This document shows positions 1 through 12,790 of a DNA stretch of 64,000 nucleotides, piece by piece. A program made the position numbers and the translations under genes. How positions within the stretch are numbered: the stretch's first letter is position 1; the number at the start of each line of letters is the position of its first letter. Location: positions 10,027,006 to 10,091,005 of the forward strand of contig NW_004624778.1 in NCBI RefSeq assembly GCF_000247695.1. Direction: 5' to 3'. The notes beneath the pieces were generated by a model. It was not told the DNA's origin and made no database searches. It saw only the letters and a list, made by a program, of their open reading frames with translations. Source of the stretch: Heterocephalus glaber. Taxonomy: Eukaryota; Chordata; Mammalia; Rodentia; Bathyergidae.

Positions 1-3000
1 GAGCAAGAGATCAGACAGCAAGATGATCCCACTGTGTTTCTAGGGTCTGCCTTGCCTGTGATCAACGGCTCAGGAAGGACATGGGGTCGGTGCTAAATAA
101 AGCTGCTCTCACCCAGGATGCAAGGAGCAAATGGATCCTCAAGTGATTTAGGCTTCTCAGATTGGGGTGGAATATGAGCCTCTTCACCAAATCCCAGTCA
201 ACAACAAAAAGCAACTCTTTTGTAAGGTGGTTTTAGAATAAACCAAAGAAAGTTCCATTTCCAAGAGTGAGGAATAAACCTAGAGAACTCTGAGAGATGT
301 GTTTGTGTGCAGAGGTGGGGGTGAGTGAAAATGTGACATCCCACTTAGTTGGGTGCCCTGGACTTTGGCACTCAATTTCCCTCATCTGGAAAATGGGAAT
401 ATTATTTTGCCATAAGGGTGTGAAGATCAAATGCAATAATGAATGGAAATCACATAGGAAGCATGCAGGAAATAGAAATGATTATTATAGGATATTTACT
501 AATCTGCACCTCCACCATCAATAAAACAGTGGATGATGAAATTCTTGAAAACAACAAGTGACATGGAAATTCTTCACATTTCAAAATGTTCTGAAAGTCT
601 GCCTGACCAGATTCACTTTTGCCAGCTGGGTGGCTGTGGTTGAGAGTTAGGCTTCAAAATAGTGCCTGTCATTGCTCTGTAGATGAGTTCTCAACTTGAT
701 TCGTTCCTTGCTGTTTCCCGTTCCCAGAAGAGCACTTCCTCATGGATTACGTTTCAGTAGTCTTGAGGTAGGAAGCTGAGGTTCTAGGCCCAGCACCTTC
801 CCTTGTAGCATGTGGCTGGGAGCAAGTCTTTCAGTCCCATGACTCTCAAAGTTTTCTATCACACAGATGGATCTCTAACAGACAGATCTTTCAGCTGGCT
901 CTGAAAATTAGAGGCCAGGAATGGGGGTTGAGCACAGTGCCTGGCTCCCTGCATGCTCTCCATTCAAGGGAAATGGCTGTGTGGGTGTGACTGTCATTGC
1001 TCTGTCCCAGCATCCTCATCCATCGTATGTGTGGGAACCTGAGCTTGGGGAGAGCAGGGGTCCTGAGGACCTCTGGGGAAGGCTTGGAGCACGGTTAGTC
1101 TGAGCAGCAGGTTCTCCACCTTCTCTTCAGCCTGAGCTCTTCTGCTTGGTCTGTGGAGGTTGAAATAAGTTTGCACACCTGACAGGTAATCACTGCTGCT
1201 TTCCTGCACCGTGACATGTGAAGAGCTCTGGATGTGTCAGTCTTCCTTTCCCAAGGTTGGCTTCCCCACTCACCCCCCCCCATGTACCTTCTCCATGCAC
1301 ACGGGAGCACATACACACATATAATGCACATGAGAGTACAGGTGCACACACACTACACACACAAAAGCACACACACACATGACAGCACATGCACACAAAC
1401 CTGCAAACATGTCTCATTCCTGCCTTTGTGCTTGTCCCCATGCCATTCCCTTAAATCTGCCTTTTCTCAAAAGTACTTGGGTTACTTCAGCCCTCTGCTT
1501 CCTGAATGCTCAATGGAGCCTTTGATGGGATTCACTTTGCTGCCTGGAATGATCCTTTGTGTCTAGCTCAGAAGCTTCTCCAACTAAGGCCCTCAATGTC
1601 CTCCTGTAGTCACTGGCTGACCATATTTGGTGGAAGTGGACAGGAACTCATAGTATTTTGTTGCTTGCCAGCTCTTGAAAGCCACTCTGGGGGGCTCTGT
1701 GTAGCTCTATGGCTCTCCCTGTGGCTGGGCAGTGGACACAGGCTCAAGAGAAGTTGCTTCAGGGAGCACACGTACAGGGTAATGGGTCAGTCCACTGGGG
1801 AGATCCATGAAGTGAGATCAAGGCTGGTGGACACTGGACTGGCTTCAGAGCTGAGAGTGACACTGTCTCTTGCCTCTTCAGTATCTCTCCTTTTCAGAGC
1901 CTGGCCCTACTTGTCCCCCAGCTCCAGCCTGGGCCCATGGGAGAAGGAGGCATGGCCACTCCTGCATCCAGGACAATATACTTCTGTGGTATTGAACTGA
2001 CAAAGAGATGACACACACCTGCCACTAGGGAGAGACTTCTAATCTTGCTTCCCTCTGCATCCTGCCTCCAGGAACCCAAGGAGAGCAAGAGGAATTCAGA
2101 GAGAAACCAGATGCTTCTGAGGCAGCCTCCTCTCTCCCTTGGTGCAGAGGTCCAGAGGAGCGTGGGCGCTGGCTCACAGACCCACAGTCACGTGGCAGCA
2201 GGATAAGCCCGTACAAATGTGGGGACTGGAGTGAGTGCTACTGCCTCAGTCTCACAGACACATTTTTCCTGGGTCAAATTTGCTTAAATCTTAGGTCTGT
2301 ATTTACGAGCGGCAGCCAGAAAGAGCATTGTGTCATGAACTCTAATCTCTGCTAAGAGGAGAGATCTGATAACTCCATCCTGAACACATTCAGTTGGAGA
2401 ACTCCATGGTGTGAATGTTCCAGATCTTGTTCTGGCTGCAAGGTAATCCTGAGCTGAACAGGGGGCAGGTAGCCAGGCCCTACCTGACACATAGGAGCTC
2501 TTTCAGGAGGCAGGGTGCCCAAGCAGGAACTTCAAGCGGGCAGGCCAGAAGTTCCCGTTGTTTCTTCTCCTTCCTCAGTGCTTTATTTATTTTTTCCCCC
2601 TCAGGGCTTTAGAAATGAGATTTCTTCCCAAGCTTCATGCCCTTCCTGGGCCATGGTCCTCTCCCTCTTATCTAGGCAGGACAAGAGCTGTCCAAGTGTG
2701 AGGCCTTAGACCTGTTGTCACCCACTCCAAAGCCTCTCAGACCTTAATGTGTCCTCCAGATGTCTCAAACCTTGCACCACAAGGAGCCATCCCAATGCTC
2801 AGGGATACAGTCTGCTCTGCAGAGTTCGGTGGGGAGACAGTCCAGTAAGTAGGAAAGACGTGGACTGCTTTGGAGGAACTGGAAGGTCTCCAGAGCTGAT
2901 TCAAACCTGCCTCTTCCACTCGATTGCCTTAGCCCTCCTGAGTCCTAGTTAATGTGAAGCTTAGAATTGCTAAGGCACCCAGTGCCTGTGGAGACCCAGG

Positions 3001-4344
3001 AGGCTCCAGGGGAGGTGCATGGGAGATGGGCAGGGCCTGCCTTCAGAGAGCCCTTAGCTCTTAGCTTCCTGCTGCCCTTGAAAGGCACACACTCTACTGC
3101 ACACCAGCCTGTCACCAATTTCCTTCTTACAGGACCACTTTTGTCTTAACTGCAAATTCCTAGGGAAGGTGAGACAAATGGGGCTCCTTACAGAGGGGAA
3201 GACTTTAGTCAGGGTGAAACCATGGCCCCGAAGTGACAGTGTGCGTGTCTCGATTTTACCACTGTAGCATGATGTTTCTGGAGCAGAAGCAAGTGGAGTC
3301 CCAGGCTGGGAATCTGTAGTTGTGCAGCCACCACATGGACTGCTTGTGTCTCCTGCCCAAGGCTGTGATAGTACTCTCCTAGTTTGCCAGCTGTCCCTGA
3401 AATTCAGTTGTGCTGGGTTCATTCTCTCCATGCCTCTCCTCATTCCTTCCAAACAGTCTGCTGCCTTATGTCTGAGGGATCCCTGGAGATGCTCACTGCT
3501 GTGGGCCACGAGTCTCCAGGGTCTGCTCCCAGAGCAAGGCCCCATTTTCCCCTCAGCTCAGTGCTGGGCACATAGCTACAGAGGAGGGAGTTTCTGCTGA
3601 GGCTGGATGGAACAAATGAAATGTAATCTGAGCTTAGTTTGAAGCATATTCATAAAAAACTAATGGCCCAGGTGTGTTTATTTCTGAATTGGTCCTAATA
3701 GACCCCTACGCACATGATCCCAAATCCCAACAAGCAGGAAATCCACCGCTTCCTCCATGCTCCCAAAACAGTGCAAGGGCAGAGTGCATCCTGAGCACAG
3801 TCCCCGGGTATTTCTGCAAGAGCCAAAGGCTTTCGGAATCAATAAAGGAAGGTTCTCAGGAATTTTACTACAGCTCCTTCTTTGAAAACAGATGTCCAGG
3901 TGGAGGATGCAGGGGGACTCTCTGAACATGGAACATTCAGTGAACGGGAACATTGTTACATTATGGGGCTCTGCCCCAAGTGTGCTATGACGTTCACGCA
4001 AAGCCTCACTTAGCCTGTGGAGACGGCTGCACTGGGCCAGAGAATCTTGGCTATCAGAAACTCCGAAGTGTCATCCAGTCCACCTCTCTGTTGCAACTCA
4101 AGTTTACACCTAAAATCAATCCAGACTAGCTGAACTCCCATTTTATGGAGCTAAAGGGTAGATTGACTAAAAGATGAATGGAAGGCAAGTTGGCAATTTT
4201 CAGTACCATGTTTGCTATTAGTACTTTACCCTGAACCTCCTAGGAATGGTACAGAGTCCTTGTGTTCTGAATCTCCAGGTGAGTGGGTGTCCGTCTCCAC
4301 TGCTATTTGCTGTGTGCCAGGGACTGGGCCAGAGACACAGGGTT
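1..4344. other. Intron 1 block, no gene seen
   Basis: Single-copy-looking or decayed sequence. The only structure noticed is a degenerate CA-rich stretch at about 1300-1400. Reading frames up to 164 codons here have no recognisable content. Confidence 0.6.
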
Positions 4345-4500
4345 TTGTTTGGGGGGCTGTCTGGGTGAATTGTAGAACACTTAGAAGCATCCCTGGCTTC
4401 TTCCCCACTAGACGCAGTAGCACCCCTGCCCCCATGTTGACAACCAAAAATGTCTCCAGATACTGCCAGATGTTCCCTGGGAACTATGCCATCCACATTT
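4345..4500 (-). mobile_element. MER20-like hAT-Charlie DNA transposon remnant
   Basis: From memory of the MER20 consensus, this block matches its antisense strand: TAGCACCCCTGCCC, then ACAACCAAAAATGTCTCCAG, then CCAGATGTTCCCTGGGAAC. It lacks intact terminal repeats. MER20 copies are non-autonomous and ancient. Confidence 0.6.
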
Positions 4501-4690
4501 GAAATACATCATCACATCATTATGGTGCATACAGTATTAATGCTATATGTAGCCCTTTGAGGAATCAACTTTATTATCATCCTCACTTTACAGATGACTT
4601 TACCAGAGCTGAGGAAGTCAAGTCCCTTCTCTGCAGTCAGAACTCATACCTGAGTCTGTCTAACTGCAAAGTCTGTGATTTTAACTGAAA
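4500..4690 (+). repeat. MIR SINE fragment
   Basis: Typical MIR core signature: TATTATCATCCTCACTTTACAG followed by a GCTGAGGAAGTCAAGT-like segment and loss of the 3' end. It directly abuts the MER20-like remnant. Confidence 0.5.
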
Positions 4691-6473
4691 TTCCTGCTGC
4701 AGGAACAAGAAATCATGCACTCTCTGAAGCTCTAAGGAGCAAGGAACTCAGCTGGTATGCACCTGGAAAACATTTAAGCTAGACAAGAGCTAGAGCTAAT
4801 TAGTGGTGTTCAATGCAAGAGTCTCAAGCTATGAATTCCTTCCCTTCCGGGGTTTTGGGGACTAGGTGGAGATGGGAAGAAGCAGTTGGGTGGTAAACCT
4901 GCCTTCCTTCTGCAGTAGGTTCTCTGACTTTGGGGCTTGTGTTGGTATTGATTGCAACAATAATAATCCACTGTGTAATAATAATCCACCCCACACTCAA
5001 TGGGTCAGAACCATTTATTAGTGCTCTCTATTTATGGGAAAGCCCAGTAGTCCTTTGGGCCTCGTTTAGGGTCAGTGGGTCTCACTCACGCATGTGTGGT
5101 TGCTGTTCTTGGTGGGACCCTCCTGTGCGTATCGCCTTGACTGGGGAAGCTGGGCTGACTTGGCTTTGTTCTCGGTGACCTCTCCTGGTCCAGCAAGTGA
5201 GCTCAGTCTTGCTCATTTGGCAGAGGCAGAAATCTGAGAGTCAGAGGTGGAGAGGAATGTGCAGGTGCTCTGAAGCCTAGGCTCAGGACCAGAAGAATAA
5301 CTTCTGCCTTACCTTACGGGCCTAAGCAATTCACAAGGACAGCCAAGGTTCAGGGGTGGGGAATAGATTCTGCCTCTTTACCAGAGGAGGTTTGGAGACA
5401 GAGAAGGGAGACAGAGAGAGGTCACTGAGGCCATGTTTGTGTTTGTTCTCTCATGGCTCTCATCTGGCCACCATGAGGGAGAGCAGGAAATGTTAGCAGG
5501 CTCAGGATTCTGCAGAGAAATTCTAGCTGCCTGGACACAGAGAAGGTTTCCTGTCATATTTTATGACTTGAGCTCTGTAAGGGTATAGACCTCCCCCACC
5601 CAGTCCCCTACTCCACCAGAGTGTGCCTGACACAGAGTAGGGATCTAATAGTGGCAATCAGCGGCTAAATGTGAACTTAACTCAATTCATTCACATCAAC
5701 TCACTTCAGTGTAATTTGATTTCAGTGGTCTTTGTTGAGTACCTACTGTCTGTTGAGGTCATCTGTAAGGGGTCAAAGACTTTGCTTGGTTCTCAGTCAG
5801 GACAATGAATTAAGTGTAGATGTGGCTCAGTAGGGACAACAGGGAGAGGACTGGAGAAGTCTTGGTAGTGCTGTCCTTCCACATCACACCTAGACTGTGA
5901 CCACCTGAGCCATCTTAGGAAGGGCATAGCAGAGGCCTGAGTTGCTGCTCACTCTTTCCAAGATCTTGGCATGATGTGGGCTGGGTGGATCTTCTGCTGA
6001 TTTTCTAATTGGCTCAGTTCAGCCAAATACAGCGGGTGTCTGAAGTAGCCGGCTGGCTTCCCTTTTCCTTTGAAAGTCAGAGCTCTGGGAGGGAAATCTG
6101 AGACTGGCTTGAGAATCCCCACAATGCTGGCTGTGTAAGGGTGGCCAGGGCAGCAGAGCTTTTCAAAGCCACAGATTCTTAGAAAGAGGAAACTGCCTTC
6201 TGCCAGTCAGTGAAGTTCTCCTCCCCTGGGCCAGGAATGAAATTGGGCTTGGTGTTGGCTGGGATGGCCCCTGCTGGAGGCATTCCCTCTTCCTGCCTTT
6301 CAGCTTAGAGGAGGGTGAGCCTTAACTAGATGTCATTCATCCCCATCTTCAGCATTTCCTGGCCGCTATGAGTGGGAATTGGATGGGAGGTGAAGTGGGT
6401 TCCTTCTAGTCCAAGACATACCAGACCAGTGTGTGTGGCTTCTCACTGGGTGACGGTGGCAGAGCAGAGACAG

Positions 6474-6506
<33 letters not shown>

Positions 6507-9222
6507 TGTGTTTGTGTGACCGTGGTGAGGAGGAGGAAAGATAGGATTCCAAAGGTGGGTGGAGGAGCATACACCAAGAGACCAGGTATGAGTGCTATGT
6601 GCATAGCAGGTGTCTGGAGTGTCTCTTAGAGCTGTGGATGCCCCAGTAGGAGAAACCCTGATTCCTGGTGCCTGCTGGACATGAGCCTGATACAGGTGAC
6701 AACCACTGGCCAGAAGTGCTGGGCTATGTCCCATGAAGCATGGGATTGGATAGTTAGGACTTGAGGAGAGGCCAGGACAGGTTTGACAGAGAGGTGGGAT
6801 AGCACTGGGTTGAAACTGTGGGGTTGGGACATCTCAACTTGGCAGGCAGGGTCTGGTGCTGGTAAGTCATGATTGGAGCAAGACCCCCCTCTTCAGTCCC
6901 CAGGAGCTCTATGAAGACAAGTGTACACGAGAGGCCAAATTCCCAATTCCTGAGGCTCTTCTCTCCTCTACTCAGTGCTTCTGGGTGGGTGGGTGGGTAG
7001 TTAAGGTCTTTCATTCTACTGATTTTGGCTTGGTCCTCTGATCTCCATCTCAGATGAAATGTGCCACAACATCTGTCACTGTCTAGGACACATGTGTAGG
7101 TCAGTGGCTGAAACTTCACTGTGCCAAAGAATCCCTGGGAGCTCCTGTTGAAGGGCAGACTCTTCAGTACAGCCAAGAGATCCCAATGTGGCAAATTTAC
7201 CACAGGACCAGGAGTCTGCAGTTGACAAGGTCCCCAGGAGGTCATGAGGAACTGCGTTGTCTCCTGATTGACAAACTACATTCAGCTGTGGGGAGTTCCT
7301 CAGAACACACTATGGATGAGTTCTGGGCCCATTGTCTGGATGAGGGCAGATGAGTCTTTTGGGAAAAGGATAAGCTCAAGGTCACACAGGCAGTAGGGCT
7401 GGGATTGGGATGAGAGATTGGAGTCCTGATACCTGGGGAAGTGCTCAGAGGCAGCTGGGTGGAAGGGATCAGCCCCTGCATGGCTATGCATTTACTGGGA
7501 TCCAAGGGTGCAGGATGCCCTGCTGCTGTCCTCTATCACAAATCCCCTTGCAAACTACAGAACGTCCCGGGAATGTGTGCCCTTGAAAACAGTCAAGGGA
7601 CAAAGGCACCTGACTCTGTGGGAGGTGCCTCTTTGGTCTGGTGTTCTCATGCTGCTGTGGTTACTGATGGTGGTGCGCAGAGTCCTAGGGTACTGGGAAA
7701 AGGAGGGGGTGGGCTTTGGCAGAAGGAGAAAGTGGAGAGGATGAAAGCAAGGGTCCTCTACCAGCCCTGGAGGCCATGTCACTGTTGGCTTCCTGTCCTC
7801 TTCCTGCTGGAGGACCATCAGGGCCCTTGGAATCAAGCACTGATACTAAGCAAGGAATTTCATGTTATAGATGAGGAAGCTGAGAAGCAGAGGGGAAATG
7901 ACTTTCCCAGGGCACACCCTCTACTTGCAGCAGACTTGGGGATGCACTCAGATTTTCTGCCTCCTATTTTGTGACCTCAGACTATGAAGCACCAGGATTC
8001 TTCCCCCTTCCCTTCCCAGGCTGGCCTTGTTCTCCCTCATCTCTGACAACTTCCCTGGCTTCCCTCTAACTTCACTTTCTACATTGTGTCTGGCTCTTCA
8101 CTGTCCTTCAGCACTCACCATCACCTCTGGTCACAAAATCCTGGGAGGATTTTCCTTCAATAGTGTCAGCTTTCAGCAGCCCTGTCACTGTGCTCCTAAT
8201 GGCTAAATCCTACTACTCCATCATTTGATGGCCCCTTTGGTCTTCTGTTAGGTTAGAATGAATTCCTGGTAAGAGGCTCAGGGTCAATTCTGTGGCAGCA
8301 TTTACAGCTGTCTCTTCTAGGTTTATTGGGTTTTACCTGGTTAGGTGGATGGGGCAAGGAGTGGGATATGGGACATGGAAGATGCTGGAGTCAAAGATTG
8401 TCCCCCTAGATAGAGTAATGCTGGGGAGACCAGACCTTCCCACGAGGAAGTGAGGGGCATTCTGAGCCAGGCTAGAAGTCCTCAGGACCTTGAGCCATAA
8501 GCTTGGGACGCAGGAACACTGTGACCTACATTGCCAGAGGCCTGCTTGGTCCTGCTTATAGGCAGAGGCAAGGCCACTCCACTCATTCTATCTGACAGCA
8601 AAGTCCTGAGGGCTGGTGGTCTGTGTCTCAGGCATGGCCCAGGGCCCCTTCTGGCCCCTAGTTTTCTGTGGCCATACCCAACTTGGTTCCAGCCCATGTC
8701 AGAGAGCAACACACACACTCTACACCACCCCATTTCTCTCACTATTGACTGGTAAGAACATTTTTTTCTTTTTATGGAATTTTTCAAAATCTCTAGATGT
8801 TATTCAATTAAAAATTAGATTTCATGTATTTAAGTTCTGCTGTGACTTCATCCCATTCTGGAGAGGCAGTGACTTGCCCATGGTCACCCTGATGCTCAGG
8901 GCCCGGCTGTGCCCAGACCACACTCAGGTCAGAGGACATAACGACGGAACTGGGCCTCACTCCATCCTGTGATCGTCCCATGAAGCCATCTTGAACACAC
9001 TTCAGCCCACTTTGGGGCCACTTGTTAAGTGACTATGTGCAAAGCCTCTAGTCAGCCTTATGAGGTTTAAGTTCCTTCACTGAGAATCTGGGGTTCTGGG
9101 AACTGAGAGGTGAAAAGCCCTCATAAGTGTCTCTATCTGTTGTCCCCAAACAGGGCAGGAAGTCATATCTGCTGATGAAATACAGGATGCGCCATTAAAT
9201 TTTATTTTCAGACAACAGATGA
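4691..9222. other. Intron 1 block, mostly unassigned
   Basis: No exon recognised. It contains a TG microsatellite (6473-6517), a MIR-like segment around 7845-7960 and otherwise decayed single-copy sequence. Confidence 0.5.
6473..6517 (+). repeat. (TG)n microsatellite
   Basis: About 45 bp of TG dinucleotides with one TA and one TT interruption. Confidence 0.95.
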
Positions 9223-9223
9223 G

Positions 9224-9248
9224 GTGTGTGTGTGTGTGTGTGTGTGTT
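9224..9248 (+). repeat. (TG)n microsatellite
   Basis: Short TG run directly upstream of a SINE insertion. Confidence 0.9.
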
Positions 9249-9280
9249 TGTACAAAGTATGTCCCAGCTATTACAAGGCA

Positions 9281-9367
9281 CTTTTTTTTTTTGGTACTGG
9301 GGATTGAACTGGGGACCTTGCGCTTGCGAGGCAGGTGGTGGAACCACTGAGCCAAATCCCCAGCCTC
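9281..9367 (-). mobile_element. ID-like tRNA-derived SINE, antisense
   Basis: Starts with a poly-T (the SINE tail), then the reverse complement of the ID-like body ending CCAAATCCCCAGCC. It is flanked by the target-site duplication TACAAGGCA at 9272-9280 and 9368-9376. Confidence 0.9.
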
Positions 9368-9437
9368 TACAAGGCATTTTTTTTATACTGAAAATGTTTT
9401 GTTGCTTATGTAAAATTCCAACTTAACTGGACATCTT

Positions 9438-11362
9438 TTTTTTAATGTATAACTTTATTATCATTTACTAAACACACACATATACAAAAATTAAAATTAT
9501 TCAAAGAAAAGCAATGCAAGGGAAAAAACTATAATAATATTCAAATATAATAGAACTCAACCAAAGCAAAACTGAAAAGTACTTAAACATTTTTCCGTAT
9601 AATTTAAAAAAATGTTTCAAGCATTAACAAGACATCAGAAGATGTGATTTGTTTTAGAAAGATTTTCAAAACTAATATTGAACAAATAGTGGCCTGGAGA
9701 AAAAATTCTAATTAATTAGTAGACTCCACATAGGTCAAATTTTTTTAAAATTTAAATTTCAATACTGTCATATGACATGTGATGGAAATATAATCTGAGA
9801 AATATGATATTAGGCAATTTTATCCGTGTGTATCGCAAAGTACCACACAGAGTGCCAACTTCTAAATGCAAACTGAAAAGGTATACATCAATCATCTGTG
9901 ATGGCCCCTTGATATTATCCAAATATGCAGTTAAACACAAGATACATGAGGCTACCACTGGCATAGCAGCACACTGTTTTACAGTAAACTCTTTTATATA
10001 AGTAGGATTATGCTCTAAATTATGAAAATCCCAGCATGTTATAATAAGTACCTAAAACAGTAACAGTCATTTATCACACTATCAAGTACTGTGTACTGTA
10101 CATAGTTGTATGTGCTTCTTCTGGAAACACACCCTTCTCTCCTTTGATCTCAGTGACTCTTCCTTCCCAACCCACTGATGAGCTCCAGCCTAGTCTCTAT
10201 CTACATCTCTTCCTATAGTTTTAAACACAATCTATATGTGGATTCTTTCCAGATTCCAGCCTGTAACCTGATCTCTCTCCTTCCCCTTCTGCCACCTCTA
10301 CCTACCCCTTTGAACCTTTTCTTCATATTTCAAATTATCAATTATTTGTTTTAATCATTTTAACCCTTAATTACACTTTTAGTTTCTCACACTAGAGAAA
10401 CTATTTGATATTTACACATGTGTGTCCTATTTATTTCACTTAAGAGGATGGCCTCAATATTCATCCATTTAGTTATAAATGTCTTTAGTTTTTCTATCTT
10501 TATGGCTGAGTAGTACTCCATTTTATAAAAAACCCACATCTTTAGACCCATACCTATCACCATGGACTAAACTGAGATTCAAGTGGATTAAAGATTTAAA
10601 TATTAAGACAGAAACATTAAATTTGCTGGAAGATAAGTTAGGTAGAGCTCTTGAAGACATTAGCATAGGAAAAGACTTTATGAACAAAACCTCAACAGCA
10701 CGGGAACTAGCACAAAGAATCAATAACTGGGATCTCATCTTATTAAAAAGCTCCTGCATTGCAAGAGAAACCACCAACAGAGCTAAGACACAACTGACAA
10801 TGTGGGGAAAACTTTTTAGCATCTGTACCTTAGACAAAGGACTACTATCTAGAATATATGAGGAACTGAAAAAAATCAGACACCCCCAAATTCAAAGACC
10901 CAATGGGCATCCGAAATGAACAGACATTTCTCAGACAAAGAAGTAAAAGCAGAAAATAAATATATGAAAAAATGTTCAACATCACTGGTTATTCAAGAGA
11001 TGCAGATGAAAACAACACTGAGATTCCACCTCACTCCAGAAAGAATGGCTGCTATCATGAAGTCAACCAACAACAAATGCTGGTGGGGGTGTGGGGAGAA
11101 AGGAACCCTTCTCCATTGTTGGTGGGAGTGCAGACTGGTGCAGCCACTGTGGAAATCAGTATGAAGATACCTCAAAGAACTAGGGCTGGAAGTCCCATTT
11201 GACCCAGCAATTCCCCTGCTGGGTATCTTCTGAAAAGAATTAAAAGAATCATACCACAGTGATATATGTGCACCCATGTTTATAGCGACACCGTTTGTAA
11301 TAGCTAAAGCTTGGAAACAGCCCAAGTGCCCATCAACTGGAGACTGGATAAAGAAGATGTGG
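9438..11362 (-). mobile_element. LINE-1 insertion, 5'-truncated and 5'-inverted
   Basis: Flanked by a perfect 15-bp duplication, TTAACTGGACATCTT, at 9423-9437 and 11363-11377. The left part (9438 to about 10528) is the L1 3' end in antisense: poly-T, an AATAAA signal on the minus strand, 3' UTR, then the ORF2 terminus. The right part (about 10531-11362) is upstream ORF2 sequence in the opposite, sense orientation. It reads as ORF2 C-terminal protein in two frames (10479-10919 and 10916-11164), with breaks, and is not coding-competent. The arrangement is the expected product of twin-primed reverse transcription. Confidence 0.88.
10531..11362 (+). pseudogene. LINE-1 ORF2 C-terminal fragment (inverted part of the insertion)
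   Basis: Translations contain WIKDLNIKTETLNLLE, MNRHFSDKEVKAENKYMKKC and [20 protein letters not shown], hallmark segments of L1 ORF2 downstream of the reverse transcriptase. A frame change near 10916 and stops downstream make it a dead fragment. Confidence 0.9.
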
Positions 11363-11444
11363 TTAACTGGACATCTTATTTATTTGATAAATGCAATTTA
11401 TTTACTAAAGTTGCCTCTCAAGCTGTATAGAATGTATGTATTCT

Positions 11445-11571
11445 GGGCCAGGGATTTACCTCAGTGGTGCTGCGCCTGCCTTGCAAGTGCAAGGTCCTGA
11501 GCTCGATCCCTGTCCTGCCTTGCAAGTGCAAGGTCCTGAGCTCGATCCCTGTTACAAAAAAAAAAAAAAAA
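11445..11571 (+). mobile_element. ID-like SINE with internal 39-bp tandem duplication
   Basis: Sense copy ending in an A17-18 tail. Target-site copies AGAATGTATGTATTCT (11429-11444) and AGAATATGTATTCT (11572-11585) flank it, differing by a two-base indel. Positions 11475-11513 and 11514-11552 are exact copies of each other, doubling the B-box part of the element. Confidence 0.9.
11475..11552 (+). repeat. Perfect 2 x 39-bp tandem repeat inside a SINE
   Basis: Each unit begins CCTGCCTTGCAAGTGCAAGG and ends GATCCCTGT. No mismatch between units. Confidence 0.95.
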
Positions 11572-12223
11572 AGAATATGTATTCTCTTGCTAAGGGACAT
11601 CTCTGCTGGTCTTTGAAGACTGATGTCAGTGCCTCTATGCCCTGAATCCTCTTGGGGCTCAGGGTGTAGGCAATGCCTCCTCTGATCTCCATGCCATGGG
11701 TTTCATTGATGATTTTAGCATTGTCTTAGCCTTGCTGGATCAAGTCCCATGACTCCTTCCCTCCTTCTAGGCTGACACCAGCCAACCCTTATTTGGCCAC
11801 TGACCTAAGAGTAGCATCTCTTACCCAAACCACACAGCTCATTTCTATCCACAAACATTTCGTAACAGTTGTCTTCAACTTTCTGATTAATTCATTTCAA
11901 CGAGTATCTATTGAAGTCTCCCTTATGCTGTGTGCTAGACTACTGGTGAAATCAGATCCACTGAACACTGGTATACATCTGCCAACCTAAGTGGCCTACC
12001 TCATCTCCAAGGGTTACACTTTAGGGAGCTCTACGGGCCCCAATGATGATTGGTCCTCTCCTCCTCCACTTTCCCTTTTTAAGTAATTATGAACCATTTA
12101 AAAATTCATTACAAATTTGTCAAGATGTTTCATATTCTCATGAAAAGTTCTGGATTCCACCCTTTTTTCCTTTATAGGAAAATTTAAATACAATTTATGG
12201 TCTGCAAACCCTTGGCTACAATT

Positions 12224-12319
12224 TTTTTTTTGGTACCAGGGATCGAACTCAGGTCCTTGCACTTGAGAGGCAGGTGGCAGAACCACTGATCTAAGTCCCC
12301 ACCCACCCCCACCCCCCGG
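12224..12319 (-). mobile_element. ID-like SINE, antisense
   Basis: A poly-T start and the ID-like body in antisense, followed by a C-rich expansion at 12297-12318. It is flanked by the perfect 15-bp duplication CCCTTGGCTACAATT at 12209-12223 and 12320-12334. Confidence 0.92.
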
Positions 12320-12534
12320 CCCTTGGCTACAATTCTTGATTCCTCAAAAATTGCTCAGTGGTTCTAGGGTCACACCTGCAACTTCTTTCCCGGAGCTGGA
12401 CTACAGTTTAACATCATTGGACAGTGTGGGTGCTGCTAATGTGCTCCCTGGCTCTCTTCTTTTAACTTAATCTTATGCATTCTTGCTAAGTTATTTTGAG
12501 GGATGTAGGGCAAAGGCAGAAGGAAGGGTGACAG

Positions 12535-12790
12535 AAATGTGCTAACAGGTGTAATGCACTTGTTCTGTGGCAGACACACAAGGTATTCAGAATTCATTGT
12601 ATCATCTCATTCTCCTAGAGCTCAATATAGTAGAGATTATTCGTCCTGTTTTAGAGTGGGAGAAACTGAGGCTGAGAGAATTCAGAGACGTGAGGCAAAC
12701 TGCTCAAAGTTACACAGCTGCTATGGCAATGTGATAGAAGCAAAATTCAGTCAGATCTGTTTTGGCTCAAAAGCTTCTAATTGTTTCTCT
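12535..12790 (+). repeat. MIR SINE, near full length
   Basis: Sense MIR: GTTCTGTGGCAGACACACAA, then TCCTGTTTTAGAGTGGGAGA, GAGGCTGAGAGAATTC and an ACACAGCTGC core. Ancient and diverged. Confidence 0.65.

Noticed and set aside
1300..1400. Clustered CA-type direct repeats considered as a CRISPR-like array
   Set aside because: Units are degenerate dinucleotide repeats without regular spacers, and the context is a vertebrate genome.
1506..2000. 164-codon open frame in intron 1
   Set aside because: No recognisable protein, no repeat-independent support, and of a length expected by chance in moderately GC-rich DNA.
10479..11164. Two adjoining open frames of 146 and 82 codons
   Set aside because: As host genes these are rejected: they are LINE-1 ORF2 fragments within the truncated insertion.
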